A stretch of 64,000 nt of DNA from the NCBI GenBank assembly GCA_947591495.1, contig CANQDG010000003.1:1-64000 (forward strand), written 5' to 3'. The stretch is from an uncultured Bacilli bacterium (lineage in GTDB: Bacteria; Bacillota_I; Bacilli_A; ML615J-28; CAG-313). Made by a program: the position numbers and the translations under genes. Shown here piece after piece: positions 54,831 to 63,600 of this stretch. Under the pieces are notes generated by a model. The model did not search any database. It was not told where the DNA came from and saw only the letters and a list, made by a program, of their open reading frames with translations. How positions within the stretch are numbered: the first letter of the stretch is position 1; each line of letters starts with the position of its first letter.

Positions 54831-55388
54831 ATGTACGATGAAGATACAGATAATGAAAGAGAATGGTACATTATTCAATCATATGTAGGAATGGAATATG
54901 CCGCAAAGCGTAATCTTGAACGAAGAATTGTTTCAATGAATATGGAAGATTATATTTTCAACGTTTTAGTTCCTGAAGAAGTCCATATGGAAAAAAAGGC
55001 AAACGGAGAAATGAAAGAAGTTATTGAAAATCCATATCCAGGCTATATCTTTGTTGATATGATTGTTACGGATGAATCGTGGTTTATTGTTAGAAATACA
55101 CCGATGGTTACAGGCTTTCTTGGATCTAGTGGTGGTCGAGCAAAACCCGTTCCAGTACCTCCTCAAGAAATGATTCCTATTTTGAAGAAAAATGGTATTA
55201 CCGTTACAACCAATATTAAATTTGCGGTTGGTGATAAAGTTAAAGTTTTATCCGAAACCTTTTTTGGTCAAGAAGCAGTGGTTGAAAAGATTGATTATGA
55301 TAATCAAACAGTAACTGTTTTAATTGATCTTTTTGGTAGACAAACACCAAATGAACTTCGCTTTGATGAAGTAGAAGCAATCAAATAG
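54831..55388 (+). CDS. nusG: Transcription factor NusG
   Basis: Binds the RNA polymerase clamp and couples elongation to Rho or ribosomes. 185 residues: NGN domain (about 12-115; REWYIIQSYVGMEYAAKRNLE and PYPGYIFVDM...WFIVRNTPMVTGFLG) and C-terminal KOW domain (about 130-185; FAVGDKVKVLSETFFGQEA). The frame opens at GTG 54822, but ATG 54831 with AGGTG 8 bases upstream is preferred. A hairpin terminator overlaps its stop codon. Confidence 0.95.
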   Translation: MYDEDTDNEREWYIIQSYVGMEYAAKRNLERRIVSMNMEDYIFNVLVPEEVHMEKKANGEMKEVIENPYPGYIFVDMIVTDESWFIVRNTPMVTGFLGSSGGRAKPVPVPPQEMIPILKKNGITVTTNIKFAVGDKVKVLSETFFGQEAVVEKIDYDNQTVTVLIDLFGRQTPNELRFDEVEAIK

Positions 55389-55410
55389 TAGGGTAACGCC
55401 TACTATTTTT
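55385..55410 (+). terminator. Terminator overlapping the nusG stop
   Basis: ATAGTAGG, loop GTAACG, CCTACTAT, then TTTT. The left arm includes the nusG TAG stop codon. Confidence 0.8.
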
Positions 55411-55427
55411 ATTTAAAGGAGGAAAAA

Positions 55428-56405
55428 ATGATTAAATATACTGCTTATTTAGAAAAATATCAAAAACCAATGTATGATTTATTTGTTCAGTTAACAAAAG
55501 AAGAAGTCTTTTTTAAAGAATTATCATTTACAGAATTTCAAAATAAATTATTTAATAATCCTTATTTTCAAAGTAAAGGAACATTTGTAGCATTAGATGA
55601 TGATAAACTTGTAGGCTTTGCAAGTGGCAATATTGTTGATGATAATCCTAAAACATCAGGATATCTTAATACAATAATTGTGCAAAAAGATTATCGACGT
55701 CAAGGAATTGGATCTAAACTCTTAGATTTAGTAGAAGAATATCTAAAAGCACAAGGTAAATCATCAGCTCGTTTTGTGTTCTTGAGCCAAATTAATTGGC
55801 CTTGGTATATTCCTTATACATCTAAGCATGAACATCCCGGAATGCCAGCTGTACGAATTAATTCAGATTTTTATTTATTCTTATACCACCATCATTATTT
55901 TGTAAATAGTATTCATGAAGGATTCCATTTACCACTTGCAAATTATGAATTACCTCAAGCAGTTGTAAATAAGATGGCTGAAAATGCTAAAAAAGGTTTA
56001 ACCGTTGAAGTATATGATGCTAAAAAGCATACCGGTATTGAAGAATTCTGCCGTGAAATTGATAATCCAGGATTTGCTGGAGCCATTATGAATAATTTAA
56101 AAAAACCTCATCCGATGCCTTTCTTAGTTGCCCTTGATAACAATAAAGTTGTTGGTTGGACTGGCGCAATGTATAAAGAAGAAACAGGTAGAGGTCATTT
56201 AGATGGAATTTGTGTTGCTCCTAATAGTCGCAATTTAGGTCTTGGGAAGGCTTTATTTTGTTACCTTTGTGCTTATTTAAAAGAACATGGGGCATCTTAT
56301 ATGACATTTTTTACTGGTCTTGATAATAAAGCTCGTTATATTTATTTATTCGCAGGATTTAAAATTGCTCAAAGTTTTGCGGACATGAAAAAGAATTTTG
56401 AGTAA
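55428..56405 (+). CDS. Tandem GNAT-domain N-acetyltransferase
   Basis: Predicted acetyltransferase of 325 residues with two GNAT domains. The first (about 1-150) has the acetyl-CoA loop QKDYRRQGIGSKLLD; the second (about 180-320) has APNSRNLGLGKALF. Substrate unknown. AAAGGAGG precedes the ATG. With the next gene it interrupts the conserved nusG-rplK junction, so it looks like an insertion, although codon use resembles the neighbours. It follows a terminator but no clear promoter, so read-through may express it. Confidence 0.88.
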   Translation: MIKYTAYLEKYQKPMYDLFVQLTKEEVFFKELSFTEFQNKLFNNPYFQSKGTFVALDDDKLVGFASGNIVDDNPKTSGYLNTIIVQKDYRRQGIGSKLLDLVEEYLKAQGKSSARFVFLSQINWPWYIPYTSKHEHPGMPAVRINSDFYLFLYHHHYFVNSIHEGFHLPLANYELPQAVVNKMAENAKKGLTVEVYDAKKHTGIEEFCREIDNPGFAGAIMNNLKKPHPMPFLVALDNNKVVGWTGAMYKEETGRGHLDGICVAPNSRNLGLGKALFCYLCAYLKEHGASYMTFFTGLDNKARYIYLFAGFKIAQSFADMKKNFE

Positions 56406-56441
56406 TAATTAAAAAAATAGTTTTTATTTGAAAAATAATTT

Positions 56442-57224
56442 ATGAAAGCAACAAATACAAAAGGAGAATATGTTTTCTCCATAATAATTTTTTTAGCATC
56501 TTGTTTAGGTCTAGCTATTTTTACCGAACTTGTTGTTAATTTTGAATATCCCGAAGAGTTTTATCAAGAAGAATATTTTAATCGTTTTACAACAATTAAT
56601 GTTGTAAGTAGGTGGGCAAATTTTTCCTTTTTTACTTATTGGTCACTGATTATTTTTAGTTTGTGGGGAATTTTTAAATTTATTGCTACGATTTTTAAAA
56701 TTGAAAAATTACAACGCATTGTTAATAATTCATATCTTGTATTATTTGTATGCCTGAATCAAGCTATTGTTATGATATTGTATACGGTTTATCAACTTGC
56801 TTTCGATGGCAGTTTTAGTTATTATGGACCTTATCCTCGTTCATATCATTCCCTAGGAATAAATCTTACAGTTCATTATGTAATTACTATAATAGCTATT
56901 GTTTATTTCTTCTTTCACAAGTTTGAAAAAATACAATTTAAAAAATGTTTAATCTTTCTTGCTTTTTTAGTAATATATGGAACTTTAGTAAAAATTACCG
57001 GGATGTATTGTTATAGCTTTGATTGGTATCCATATCCTATTTTTTCACGTGAGGCAATTTGGCATACTATCTTTGGTAATTTTAATAATTATCATCCAAT
57101 CCTTGCTTTAGTAATCTTAATATTTGTATTAATTTTGCTTATAGCAATCTATTTATTATGCGTTTTTCTTGCTACAAAATTTATTAATTATAAAGTCTCA
57201 AAACATCAACTAAAAAAAGAATAA
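56442..57224 (+). CDS. Polytopic membrane protein, Pr6Pr-like
   Basis: A 260-residue membrane protein with about six hydrophobic helices. The pattern WANFSFFTYWSLIIFSLW early, HYVITIIAIVYFFFH in the middle and DWYPYPIFS late resembles the Pr6Pr/FAR-17a-like family, whose function is unclear in bacteria. The assignment is tentative. No SD is evident before the ATG at 56442. It ends at the start of a tandem repeat array that leads into the rplK promoter. Confidence 0.7.
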   Translation: MKATNTKGEYVFSIIIFLASCLGLAIFTELVVNFEYPEEFYQEEYFNRFTTINVVSRWANFSFFTYWSLIIFSLWGIFKFIATIFKIEKLQRIVNNSYLVLFVCLNQAIVMILYTVYQLAFDGSFSYYGPYPRSYHSLGINLTVHYVITIIAIVYFFFHKFEKIQFKKCLIFLAFLVIYGTLVKITGMYCYSFDWYPYPIFSREAIWHTIFGNFNNYHPILALVILIFVLILLIAIYLLCVFLATKFINYKVSKHQLKKE

Positions 57225-57313
57225 ATGATTTGATGTTAATTTGTAAATGATTTGATGTTAATTTGTAAATGTTAATTTGTAAATGATTTGATGTTAATTT
57301 GTAAATGATTTGA
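57223..57313 (+). repeat. 22-bp tandem repeat upstream of the rplK promoter
   Basis: The unit AAATGATTTGATGTTAATTTGT occurs in full at 57223, 57245 and 57281, in an 8-base-deleted form at 57267, and as a partial unit at 57303-57313 whose end runs into the -35 box. Copy number probably varies between strains. Confidence 0.92.
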
Positions 57314-57338
57314 CTTATTGCGTGATTTTGTGTATAAT
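57310..57338 (+). promoter_or_regulatory. Promoter of rplK-rplA
   Basis: TTGACT, 17-base spacer, TATAAT. The -35 box starts inside the last partial tandem repeat. Confidence 0.82.
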
Positions 57339-57393
57339 AATATTTGCGTGCAATGACGCTTTATACTAGCTTTATACTATATGAATTAAAAAA

Positions 57394-57432
57394 GTGTGGG
57401 AGAACGTTTTAGCGTTCATAAACCACATCACG
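57394..57432 (+). promoter_or_regulatory. L1-binding site in the rplK leader
   Basis: GTGTGGGAGAACG, loop TTTTAG, CGTTCATAAACCACATC: a helix with the GGGAG/ATAA-CCAC asymmetric internal loop typical of L1 mRNA sites, which mimic the L1 site on 23S rRNA. It lies 24 bases before the rplK start. Confidence 0.7.
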
Positions 57433-57455
57433 GACAAAATAAGGAGGTGTGTCTC

Positions 57456-57890
57456 GTGGCAGCTAAGGCTAAACAAGTTAAAAAAGTTGTTAAACTTCAA
57501 ATTCCTGCCGCTAAAGCTAATCCAGCTCCACCAGTTGGACCAGCCCTAGGTCAAGCAGGCGTTAACATTCAACAATTCTGTAGCCAATTTAATGAAAAGA
57601 CTGCTAATATGGCAGGTTATGTAATTCCGGTTGAAATCTATGTTTATGAAGATCGTAGTTTCACTTTTATTACAAAAACGCCACCAGCTTCTGATTTATT
57701 AAAGAAAGCAGCAGGTATTCAAAAAGGTTCTTCAAATGCGAAAAAAACTAAAGTGGCAACTATTTCTAGAGCTAAATTGTTAGAAATAGCACAAATGAAA
57801 ATGCCAGATCTTAATGCTTATACAGTTGAGGCAGCAGCTAATATTGTAGAAGGCACTGCTCGCAATATGGGAATCGTAATCGAAAAATAG
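57456..57890 (+). CDS. rplK: Ribosomal protein uL11
   Basis: Binds the GTPase-associated centre of 23S rRNA. 144 residues from GTG 57456: [20 protein letters not shown], then [20 protein letters not shown] and the C-terminal RNA-binding domain ([20 protein letters not shown]). The frame extends upstream to 57396, but that part is the leader hairpin; AAGGAGGTG before GTG fixes the start. An L1-type site lies in the leader. Confidence 0.97.
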   Translation: MAAKAKQVKKVVKLQIPAAKANPAPPVGPALGQAGVNIQQFCSQFNEKTANMAGYVIPVEIYVYEDRSFTFITKTPPASDLLKKAAGIQKGSSNAKKTKVATISRAKLLEIAQMKMPDLNAYTVEAAANIVEGTARNMGIVIEK

Positions 57891-57911
57891 GTTTTCTGTA
57901 TTCTCTAAATT

Positions 57912-57929
57912 GATTGATGTAAATCAATC
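57912..57929 (+). other. GNRA-capped hairpin in the rplK-rplA gap
   Basis: GATTGAT, loop GTAA, ATCAATC: a perfect 7-bp stem with a GNRA tetraloop directly before the L1-type site at 57930-57959. Confidence 0.55.
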
Positions 57930-57959
57930 TTGGTGGGAGGAGATTCCGTTAGACCACAT
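57930..57959 (+). promoter_or_regulatory. L1-binding site before rplA
   Basis: GGTGGGAGGA, GATT, CCGTTAGACCACA shows the same GGGAG and CCAC arrangement as the rplK leader. It lies just before the rplA SD, suiting autogenous repression by L1. Confidence 0.65.
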
Positions 57960-57979
57960 TTAGGAGGTAAATTAATAAA

Positions 57980-58669
57980 ATGGCCAAAAGAGGTAAAAAA
58001 TATCAAGAAGTTTTAAAATTAGTTGATCGTGCTAAAAGATATTCGCTTGATGAAGCAATTGAATTAGTTAAAAAAACTAATTATGCAAAATTTGATGCAA
58101 CTGTTGAAGTTTCTTTTAAACTAAACATCGACCCTCGTAAAGCAGAACAAAATTTACGTGGTGCAATATCATTACCAAATGGAACAGGTAAAACTGTTCG
58201 CATCCTTGTTATTGCAAAAGGTGCTAAAGTTCAAGAAGCCCTTGATGCAGGCGCTGATTTTGCTGGCGAAAGTGAATATCTTGAAAAGATCAAAGAAGGT
58301 TGGTTTGAGTTTGATACAATCATTGCAACACCAGATATGATGGGTGAACTTGGTAAATTAGGTCGTATTTTAGGACCTAAAGGTTTAATGCCTAACCCTA
58401 AAACTGGTACTGTAACAATGAATATTGAACAAACTGTTAAAGAATTTAAAGCAGGTAAAGTTGAATATCGTACTGATAAAGTAGGTAATATTCAATTACC
58501 AGTAGGTAAAGTATCTTTTGCTACTGATAAACTTGTAGAAAATATTAAAACAGTTTATAATCAAATTAATCGTATTAAACCACAAACTGTTAAAGGTGTA
58601 TATATTCAAAACTTAACTGTTACGTCTACAATGGGCCCTGGTATTAAAGTTAATACCACTATTGCATAG
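57980..58669 (+). CDS. rplA: Ribosomal protein uL1
   Basis: L1-stalk protein that helps E-site tRNA leave and represses its own mRNA. 229 residues with [20 protein letters not shown] at the start, the signature [20 protein letters not shown] and PNPKTGTVT, and [26 protein letters not shown] lies 10 bases before the ATG. Two probable L1 target sites lie upstream. Confidence 0.98.
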   Translation: MAKRGKKYQEVLKLVDRAKRYSLDEAIELVKKTNYAKFDATVEVSFKLNIDPRKAEQNLRGAISLPNGTGKTVRILVIAKGAKVQEALDAGADFAGESEYLEKIKEGWFEFDTIIATPDMMGELGKLGRILGPKGLMPNPKTGTVTMNIEQTVKEFKAGKVEYRTDKVGNIQLPVGKVSFATDKLVENIKTVYNQINRIKPQTVKGVYIQNLTVTSTMGPGIKVNTTIA

Positions 58670-58701
58670 TAACTAAAATAAAATTCAAAAAAGTAGTATA
58701 A

Positions 58702-58766
58702 AAGTCTCTGCCGTAGACAGTAGGCGTTCTAATTTGAGAACTTAATGAAAGCCTACCGAGGAAAAT
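58702..58766 (+). ncRNA. L10 leader
   Basis: CTGCCGTAGACAGTAGGCG at the 5' side and TTAATGAAAGCCTACCGAGG at the 3' side form the conserved L10(L12)4-binding structure, with the arm GTAGGC/GCCTAC. It precedes rplJ-rplL, which it represses when L10-L12 complexes are in excess. Confidence 0.93.
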
Positions 58767-58784
58767 TTTCAGGAGGTGAAAACA

Positions 58785-59273
58785 ATGAATGAAGCGACAA
58801 TCGCTAAAAAACATGAAACGGTCCAAGTAGTTAGAGAAAAAATCTCAAATGCTGGATCAACATTATTCGTTGATTACCTAGGATTGACCGTAGCTGAAGT
58901 TACTGAACTTCGTGTTAAGCTACATGCTGAAAACTGTGAAATGAAAGTTGTTAAAAACAACATCTTACGTCGTGCAACCAAAGAAGAAGGTTATAATGGT
59001 GTAGATGAACATTTAGTAGGCCCTACCGCTATCGTAACTGGTGGCGATGAGGTTACTGCTGCTAAAATTGTTTATGGTTTTGCAAAAGATCATGAAAAAT
59101 TAAGTGTTAAAGCAGGTATTGTTGATAAGAAAGTTACAAGTGAGGCTGATTTAAAGGCTTTATCAAAACTACCAAACAAAGAAGGTATGTTATCAATGTT
59201 ACTAAGTGTACTACAAGCCCCTATTCGTGGTCTTGCATGTGCTATTAAAGCAGTTTCGGAAAAAGAAAATTAA
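58785..59273 (+). CDS. rplJ: Ribosomal protein uL10
   Basis: Base of the L7/L12 stalk. 162 residues, with an N-terminal rRNA-binding domain (STLFVDYLGLTVAEVTELR, KVVKNNILRRA, GPTAIVTGGDE) and a C-terminal helix for L12 dimers. An upstream GTG (58776) is in frame, but ATG 58785 is right for AGGAGGTGA placed 6 bases before it. Preceded by an L10 leader and followed by rplL. Confidence 0.97.
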   Translation: MNEATIAKKHETVQVVREKISNAGSTLFVDYLGLTVAEVTELRVKLHAENCEMKVVKNNILRRATKEEGYNGVDEHLVGPTAIVTGGDEVTAAKIVYGFAKDHEKLSVKAGIVDKKVTSEADLKALSKLPNKEGMLSMLLSVLQAPIRGLACAIKAVSEKEN

Positions 59274-59291
59274 TTAGGAGGAACAAACGAA

Positions 59292-59660
59292 ATGGCAAAA
59301 ATTAACAAAGAAGAATTTATTGCATCTTTAAAAGAGATGTCTGTCTTAGAATTAAATGAATTAGTAAAAGCAATTGAAGAAGAATTTGGTGTTACTGCTG
59401 CAGCCCCTGTTGCAGTTGCTGCTGGCCCTGCAGCTGTTGAAGAAGCTCCAAGTGAAGTAAGCGTAATCTTAAAGAGCGCTGGTGCTGCTAAATTAAATGT
59501 TATTAAACTTGTTCGTGAAGTAACTGGTCTTGGCTTAAAAGAAGCAAAAGATTTAGTTGATAACGCACCAAAACCTATCAAAGAAAAGATTGCTCCAGAA
59601 GAAGCAGAAGCATTAAAAGCTAAATTCGTTGAAGCTGGCGCTGAAGTAGAAGTTAAATAA
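59292..59660 (+). CDS. rplL: Ribosomal protein bL12
   Basis: Flexible stalk protein that recruits translation GTPases. 122 residues: N-terminal dimerisation helices (1-30; [19 protein letters not shown]), an Ala-rich hinge (about 37-52), and the C-terminal domain with [35 protein letters not shown] precedes the ATG. Ends at a terminator. Confidence 0.98.
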   Translation: MAKINKEEFIASLKEMSVLELNELVKAIEEEFGVTAAAPVAVAAGPAAVEEAPSEVSVILKSAGAAKLNVIKLVREVTGLGLKEAKDLVDNAPKPIKEKIAPEEAEALKAKFVEAGAEVEVK

Positions 59661-59676
59661 TTCGATAGATAGAATT

Positions 59677-59717
59677 AAAAAGTTTGAATATGGATTTGCT
59701 AATATTCAAACTTTTTT
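59677..59717 (+). terminator. Terminator of rplJ-rplL
   Basis: AAAAAGTTTGAATA pairs with TATTCAAACTTTTT around a 12-base loop, T-run following. Confidence 0.88.
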
Positions 59718-59743
59718 CATTATTAATAAAAAAAGAGGTTAGA

Positions 59744-60337
59744 ATGAGCGGTCAATATTTTGAAAACAATCCCAATCTTACTAGCAATCAAACAACGATT
59801 TCCTATTATTTCAAAAAAGAAAAATTAGAGTTTATAACGGATAATGGTGTTTTTTCAAAAAAAACAGTTGATTTTGGTAGCAATTTATTACTTAAAACAA
59901 TTGATTTAAAAAAAGCTCAAACCGTTTTAGATGTGGGATGCGGATATGGTGTAATTGGGCTTACACTAGCTAAAATTTATGATCAGATCAAAATTACGAT
60001 GGTAGATGTTAACCTACGTGCAATTGATTTAAGTATAGAAAATAAAGCGTTAAATAATATTCAAAATGCGGAAATATTCGCTAGTAATATTTACGAAAAT
60101 ATTAAACAAAAATATGATGTAATTGTGAGTAATCCTCCAATCAGAGCTGGCAAAAAAGTCGTTCATGAAATTGCTTTAAAGGCAATTGACTATTTAAATG
60201 ATGGCGGAAATTTTTGGTGTGTAATTCAGAAAAAGCAAGGAGCACTATCACTCTTTAAAGCGTTAGAGACAGTTTATGCGGAGGTTTTGATTGTTGAAAA
60301 AGATAATGGATACTGGATTATTCAAGCTAAAAAATAA
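59744..60337 (+). CDS. RsmC-like class I SAM methyltransferase
   Basis: Predicted 16S rRNA guanine-N2 methyltransferase, orthologous by position to ybxB of B. subtilis. 197 residues. The SAM-binding motif is VLDVGCGYGVIGL; VDVNLRAIDLS follows; the N-methyltransferase motif IV is SNPPIRAGKK. The N-terminal YFENNPNL is typical of the family. The frame extends to 59684, but that part is the rplL terminator; ATG 59744 with AGAGG upstream is chosen. It lies between rplL and rpoB, as in Bacillus. Confidence 0.9.
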   Translation: MSGQYFENNPNLTSNQTTISYYFKKEKLEFITDNGVFSKKTVDFGSNLLLKTIDLKKAQTVLDVGCGYGVIGLTLAKIYDQIKITMVDVNLRAIDLSIENKALNNIQNAEIFASNIYENIKQKYDVIVSNPPIRAGKKVVHEIALKAIDYLNDGGNFWCVIQKKQGALSLFKALETVYAEVLIVEKDNGYWIIQAKK

Positions 60338-60354
60338 TTAAATTAAATTTAAAT

Positions 60355-60470
60355 GATAAAGGTTTTAGTTGTAAAAAAAGCTTCTTAAGGTAAAAAAATA
60401 AGATATTTTTTAATTCTATAGCATAGTTGTTGAAGCAATTTTTTTGACCTTTATCTTTTTGTTTTTTTAA
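60355..60470 (+). terminator. Long structured terminator before rpoB
   Basis: GATAAAGG (60355-60362) pairs with CCTTTATC (60448-60455); AAAAAAAGCTTC (60373-60384) pairs with GAAGCAATTTTTTT (60432-60445) with a 2-base bulge; an inner AT-rich hairpin fills the middle, and a T-run follows. It likely ends the methyltransferase transcript. The rest of 60338-60631 holds only the rpoB promoter and leader. Confidence 0.6.
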
Positions 60471-60518
60471 TTTTTGGCAAAAATTGCCGATTAAAATATA
60501 AAAAAAGTGTTATTTTAC

Positions 60519-60547
60519 TTGACAAAAATAATAATTTATTTTATAAT
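60519..60547 (+). promoter_or_regulatory. Promoter of rpoB
   Basis: TTGACA, 17-base spacer, TATAAT: perfect consensus, about 85 bases before the rpoB start. Confidence 0.9.
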
Positions 60548-60631
60548 AAGCAAGATATGATAAAATGCGGTAGAATGCAAAATTTTTGTCAATCGCATTT
60601 ATGCTCAAAATTATAAAAAGAGGTGAATGAT

Positions 60632-63600
60632 TTGAGTTATAAAAATGTCCAATATGGCAGAACAAGAGTTAGACGTAATTATGCAAGTGTTCAAACTAAT
60701 GTAGAATTACCTAATTTAATTGAAATTCAAACAAAATCATTTGATTGGTTTTTAAATGATGGATTAGATGCGTTATTTAAAGAAATATCGCCAATTAAAG
60801 ATCATGGTGATGGTGAAAAATTTGAATTACATTTTATGGAACATTATTTTGAAGAGCCTAAGTACACAATCAAAGAGGCTAAACTTAATAAAGTTAACTA
60901 TTCACGTTCATTAAAGGTTCATGTTTCTTTAGAAAATAAAGAGACAGGTGAAATAAAAGATGATATCGTCTTTATGGGTGAACTTCCGATGATGACACCT
61001 TGGGGGACTTTTATTTTTAATGGTGCTGAGCGTGTAGTCGTTACTCAAATCGTTCGTTCTGCTGGTGTATTCTTCTCTGAAGAAATTGATAAAAAATCTG
61101 GGCAATCAATATTCTCTGGTCAAATTATTCCAACCCGTGGTGCTTGGATTGAATTTGAAAAGAGTAATAAAAATATTTGGTTTGCTAAACTAGATAGATC
61201 TAAAAAAGTATGTTTACCAACCTTCATTAGAGCATTAGGTGTTAAAAGTAACTTAGAAATGGTTAATTTATTTTTAGGTGAAAGAGAAGAAAATGATCGA
61301 CGCCCTAAAAATATTTTAGAAATTTTTCAAAATAGTTTTGATAAAGATGAAACATTTGGTGAAGATGACGCTGTCAAAAGACTTTATGATAATTTAAGAC
61401 CTGGTGAAAAAACTTCGGCTGATACGGCTCGTAAGTTTATTGCTAGTAGACTTTTTGAAGTTCGTCGTTATGATCTTGCAAAAGTTGGTCGTTATAAAGT
61501 TAATAAAAAACTTGATGCCGTAGCACGTGCTGTTGGTCATCGTCTTGCCAAAGATTTAATTAATAAAAATACCGGTGAAGTTATTTTACCAGAAGGCACC
61601 GAAATTACTTATCGTAAAGATAGTCTAACAGGTAAAAGCACAGCTGATATTTTAAATGAAAATCGTGAACATTTCAGACAAACTTACGAATATGAATTAA
61701 TGCTTGATCCAAGCAATAAAGTTGTACTTGAAACTTTAGATATTTTAGTAAAAACCAATGAAGGTGACATTAAAGTTAGAATTCTAGGTAACGATCAGCA
61801 AGAAGATCGTTGCCATGTGGTTTTATCAGATATTTTTGCGACAATTAGTTATTATATCAATCTTCATGTTGGAGTTGGAAAAATTGTTGGTAAAATTGAT
61901 GATATTGACCATTTAAGTAATCGTCGTCTTCGTTTAATTGGTGAACTTCTTCAAAACCAATTTAGAATGGGTATGGTTAAAGTTGAAAAGAATATTCGTG
62001 ATAGAATGTCTACTTCAGGTGAAGTAAAAAGTGTAACTGCCCAAAATTTAGTTAATATTAGACCTTTAACTTCAACTTTTAGAGAATTCTTTGGTAGTAG
62101 CCAATTATCACAATTTATGGATCAAATCAATCCATTATCAGAACTTACTCATAAAAGACGTTTATCAGCTTTAGGCCAAGGTGGTATTTCACGTGATCGT
62201 GCCGGCTTTGAAGTACGTGATGTTCATTCATCACATTATGGTAGAATTTGTCCGGTTGAAACACCAGAAGGTCAAAATATCGGTTTAATTAACTCTCTTG
62301 CTTCATATGCTCGTGCTAATGAATTTGGCTTTATTGAAACCCCATATTTAGTTGTTAAAAAGGATTACGAAAGAAGAAGAGCCATCATTACTAATGAAAT
62401 GAAATATTTTACAGCTGATAAAGAAGAAGAATTCATTATCGCTGAAGCAAATGTTCATATGGCAACTGATCCTGTAACTGGGGAAATCTATATAACTGAT
62501 GATAAAGTAATGGCTCGTCAATATGGTGAGTTTAAAGAAGAAGACTGTATGAAAGTTGACTACATTGACGTTTCACCATCCCAAGTTGTTGCTATATCAA
62601 CGGCATGTATTCCTTTCCTTGAACATGATGATACAACCCGTGCGTTGATGGGTGCTAACATGCAACGTCAAGCAATTCCACTATTAAAACCTGAAGCACC
62701 ATTTGTTGGTACTGGTATTGAATATAAGGCAGCCAAAGATTCAGGGGTTGCTATTTGTGCTGAGGCTGATGGTGTGGTTGAATATGTTGATGGCTTGAAA
62801 ATAGTAGTTCGTAATGATAATGGTGAAAAAACTACATATGAACTTAATAAATATGAACGTTCTAACCATTCAACTTGCGTTAATCAACGTCCAATTGTAA
62901 AACCAGGTGAAAAAGTTAAAAAAGGTGATGTTTTAGCTGATGGTTCTTCGATGGATCAAGGTGAACTTGCTTTAGGTCGCAATGTTGTAATTGCTTTTAT
63001 GACATGGAATGGTTATAACTTTGAAGATGCGGTCATAATGAGTGAACGTTTAGTACAAGATGATGTTTATACATCAATTCATATTGAAGAATATACTTGT
63101 GAAGTACGTGATACTAAACTTGGTAAAGAAGAAATTACTAGAGATCTTGATGGCGAAAGTAAAGATTCAATAGCCAACCTTGATGAATTTGGTATTGTAA
63201 GACTTGGAGCTGAAGTAAAAGAAGGCGATACTTTAGTAGGTAAAGTTTCTCCTAAAGGTATAACCGAACCTACTCCTGAAGAAAGATTAACGCAAGCATT
63301 ATTTTCTGATAACTCAAAAGATGTTCGCGTTACATCATTAAAAGTTCCACATGGTGGTGGTGGTATTGTTCATCGAATTGAACGATTCAGTCGTAAAACT
63401 GGAGCTGAACTTCCACCAGAAGTTAATGAAGTTGTTCGTGTTTATATTACCCAAAAGCGTAAAATTTCTGAAGGCGACAAAATGTCTGGTCGTCATGGAA
63501 ATAAAGGTGTTATTTCTAATATTTTACCAATTGAAGATATGCCATTTATGTCAGATGGTACCCCAATTGATATTATGTTAAATCCTCAAGGTGTTCCATC

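Noticed and set aside
57223-57313. CRISPR array or replication iterons
   Set aside because: There are no spacers, and no replication gene is close; the array borders a promoter in a chromosomal ribosomal cluster.
59270-59581. 103-aa minus-strand frame over rplL
   Set aside because: It is the antisense of a clear ribosomal protein gene; its Ala-rich content comes from the L12 hinge.
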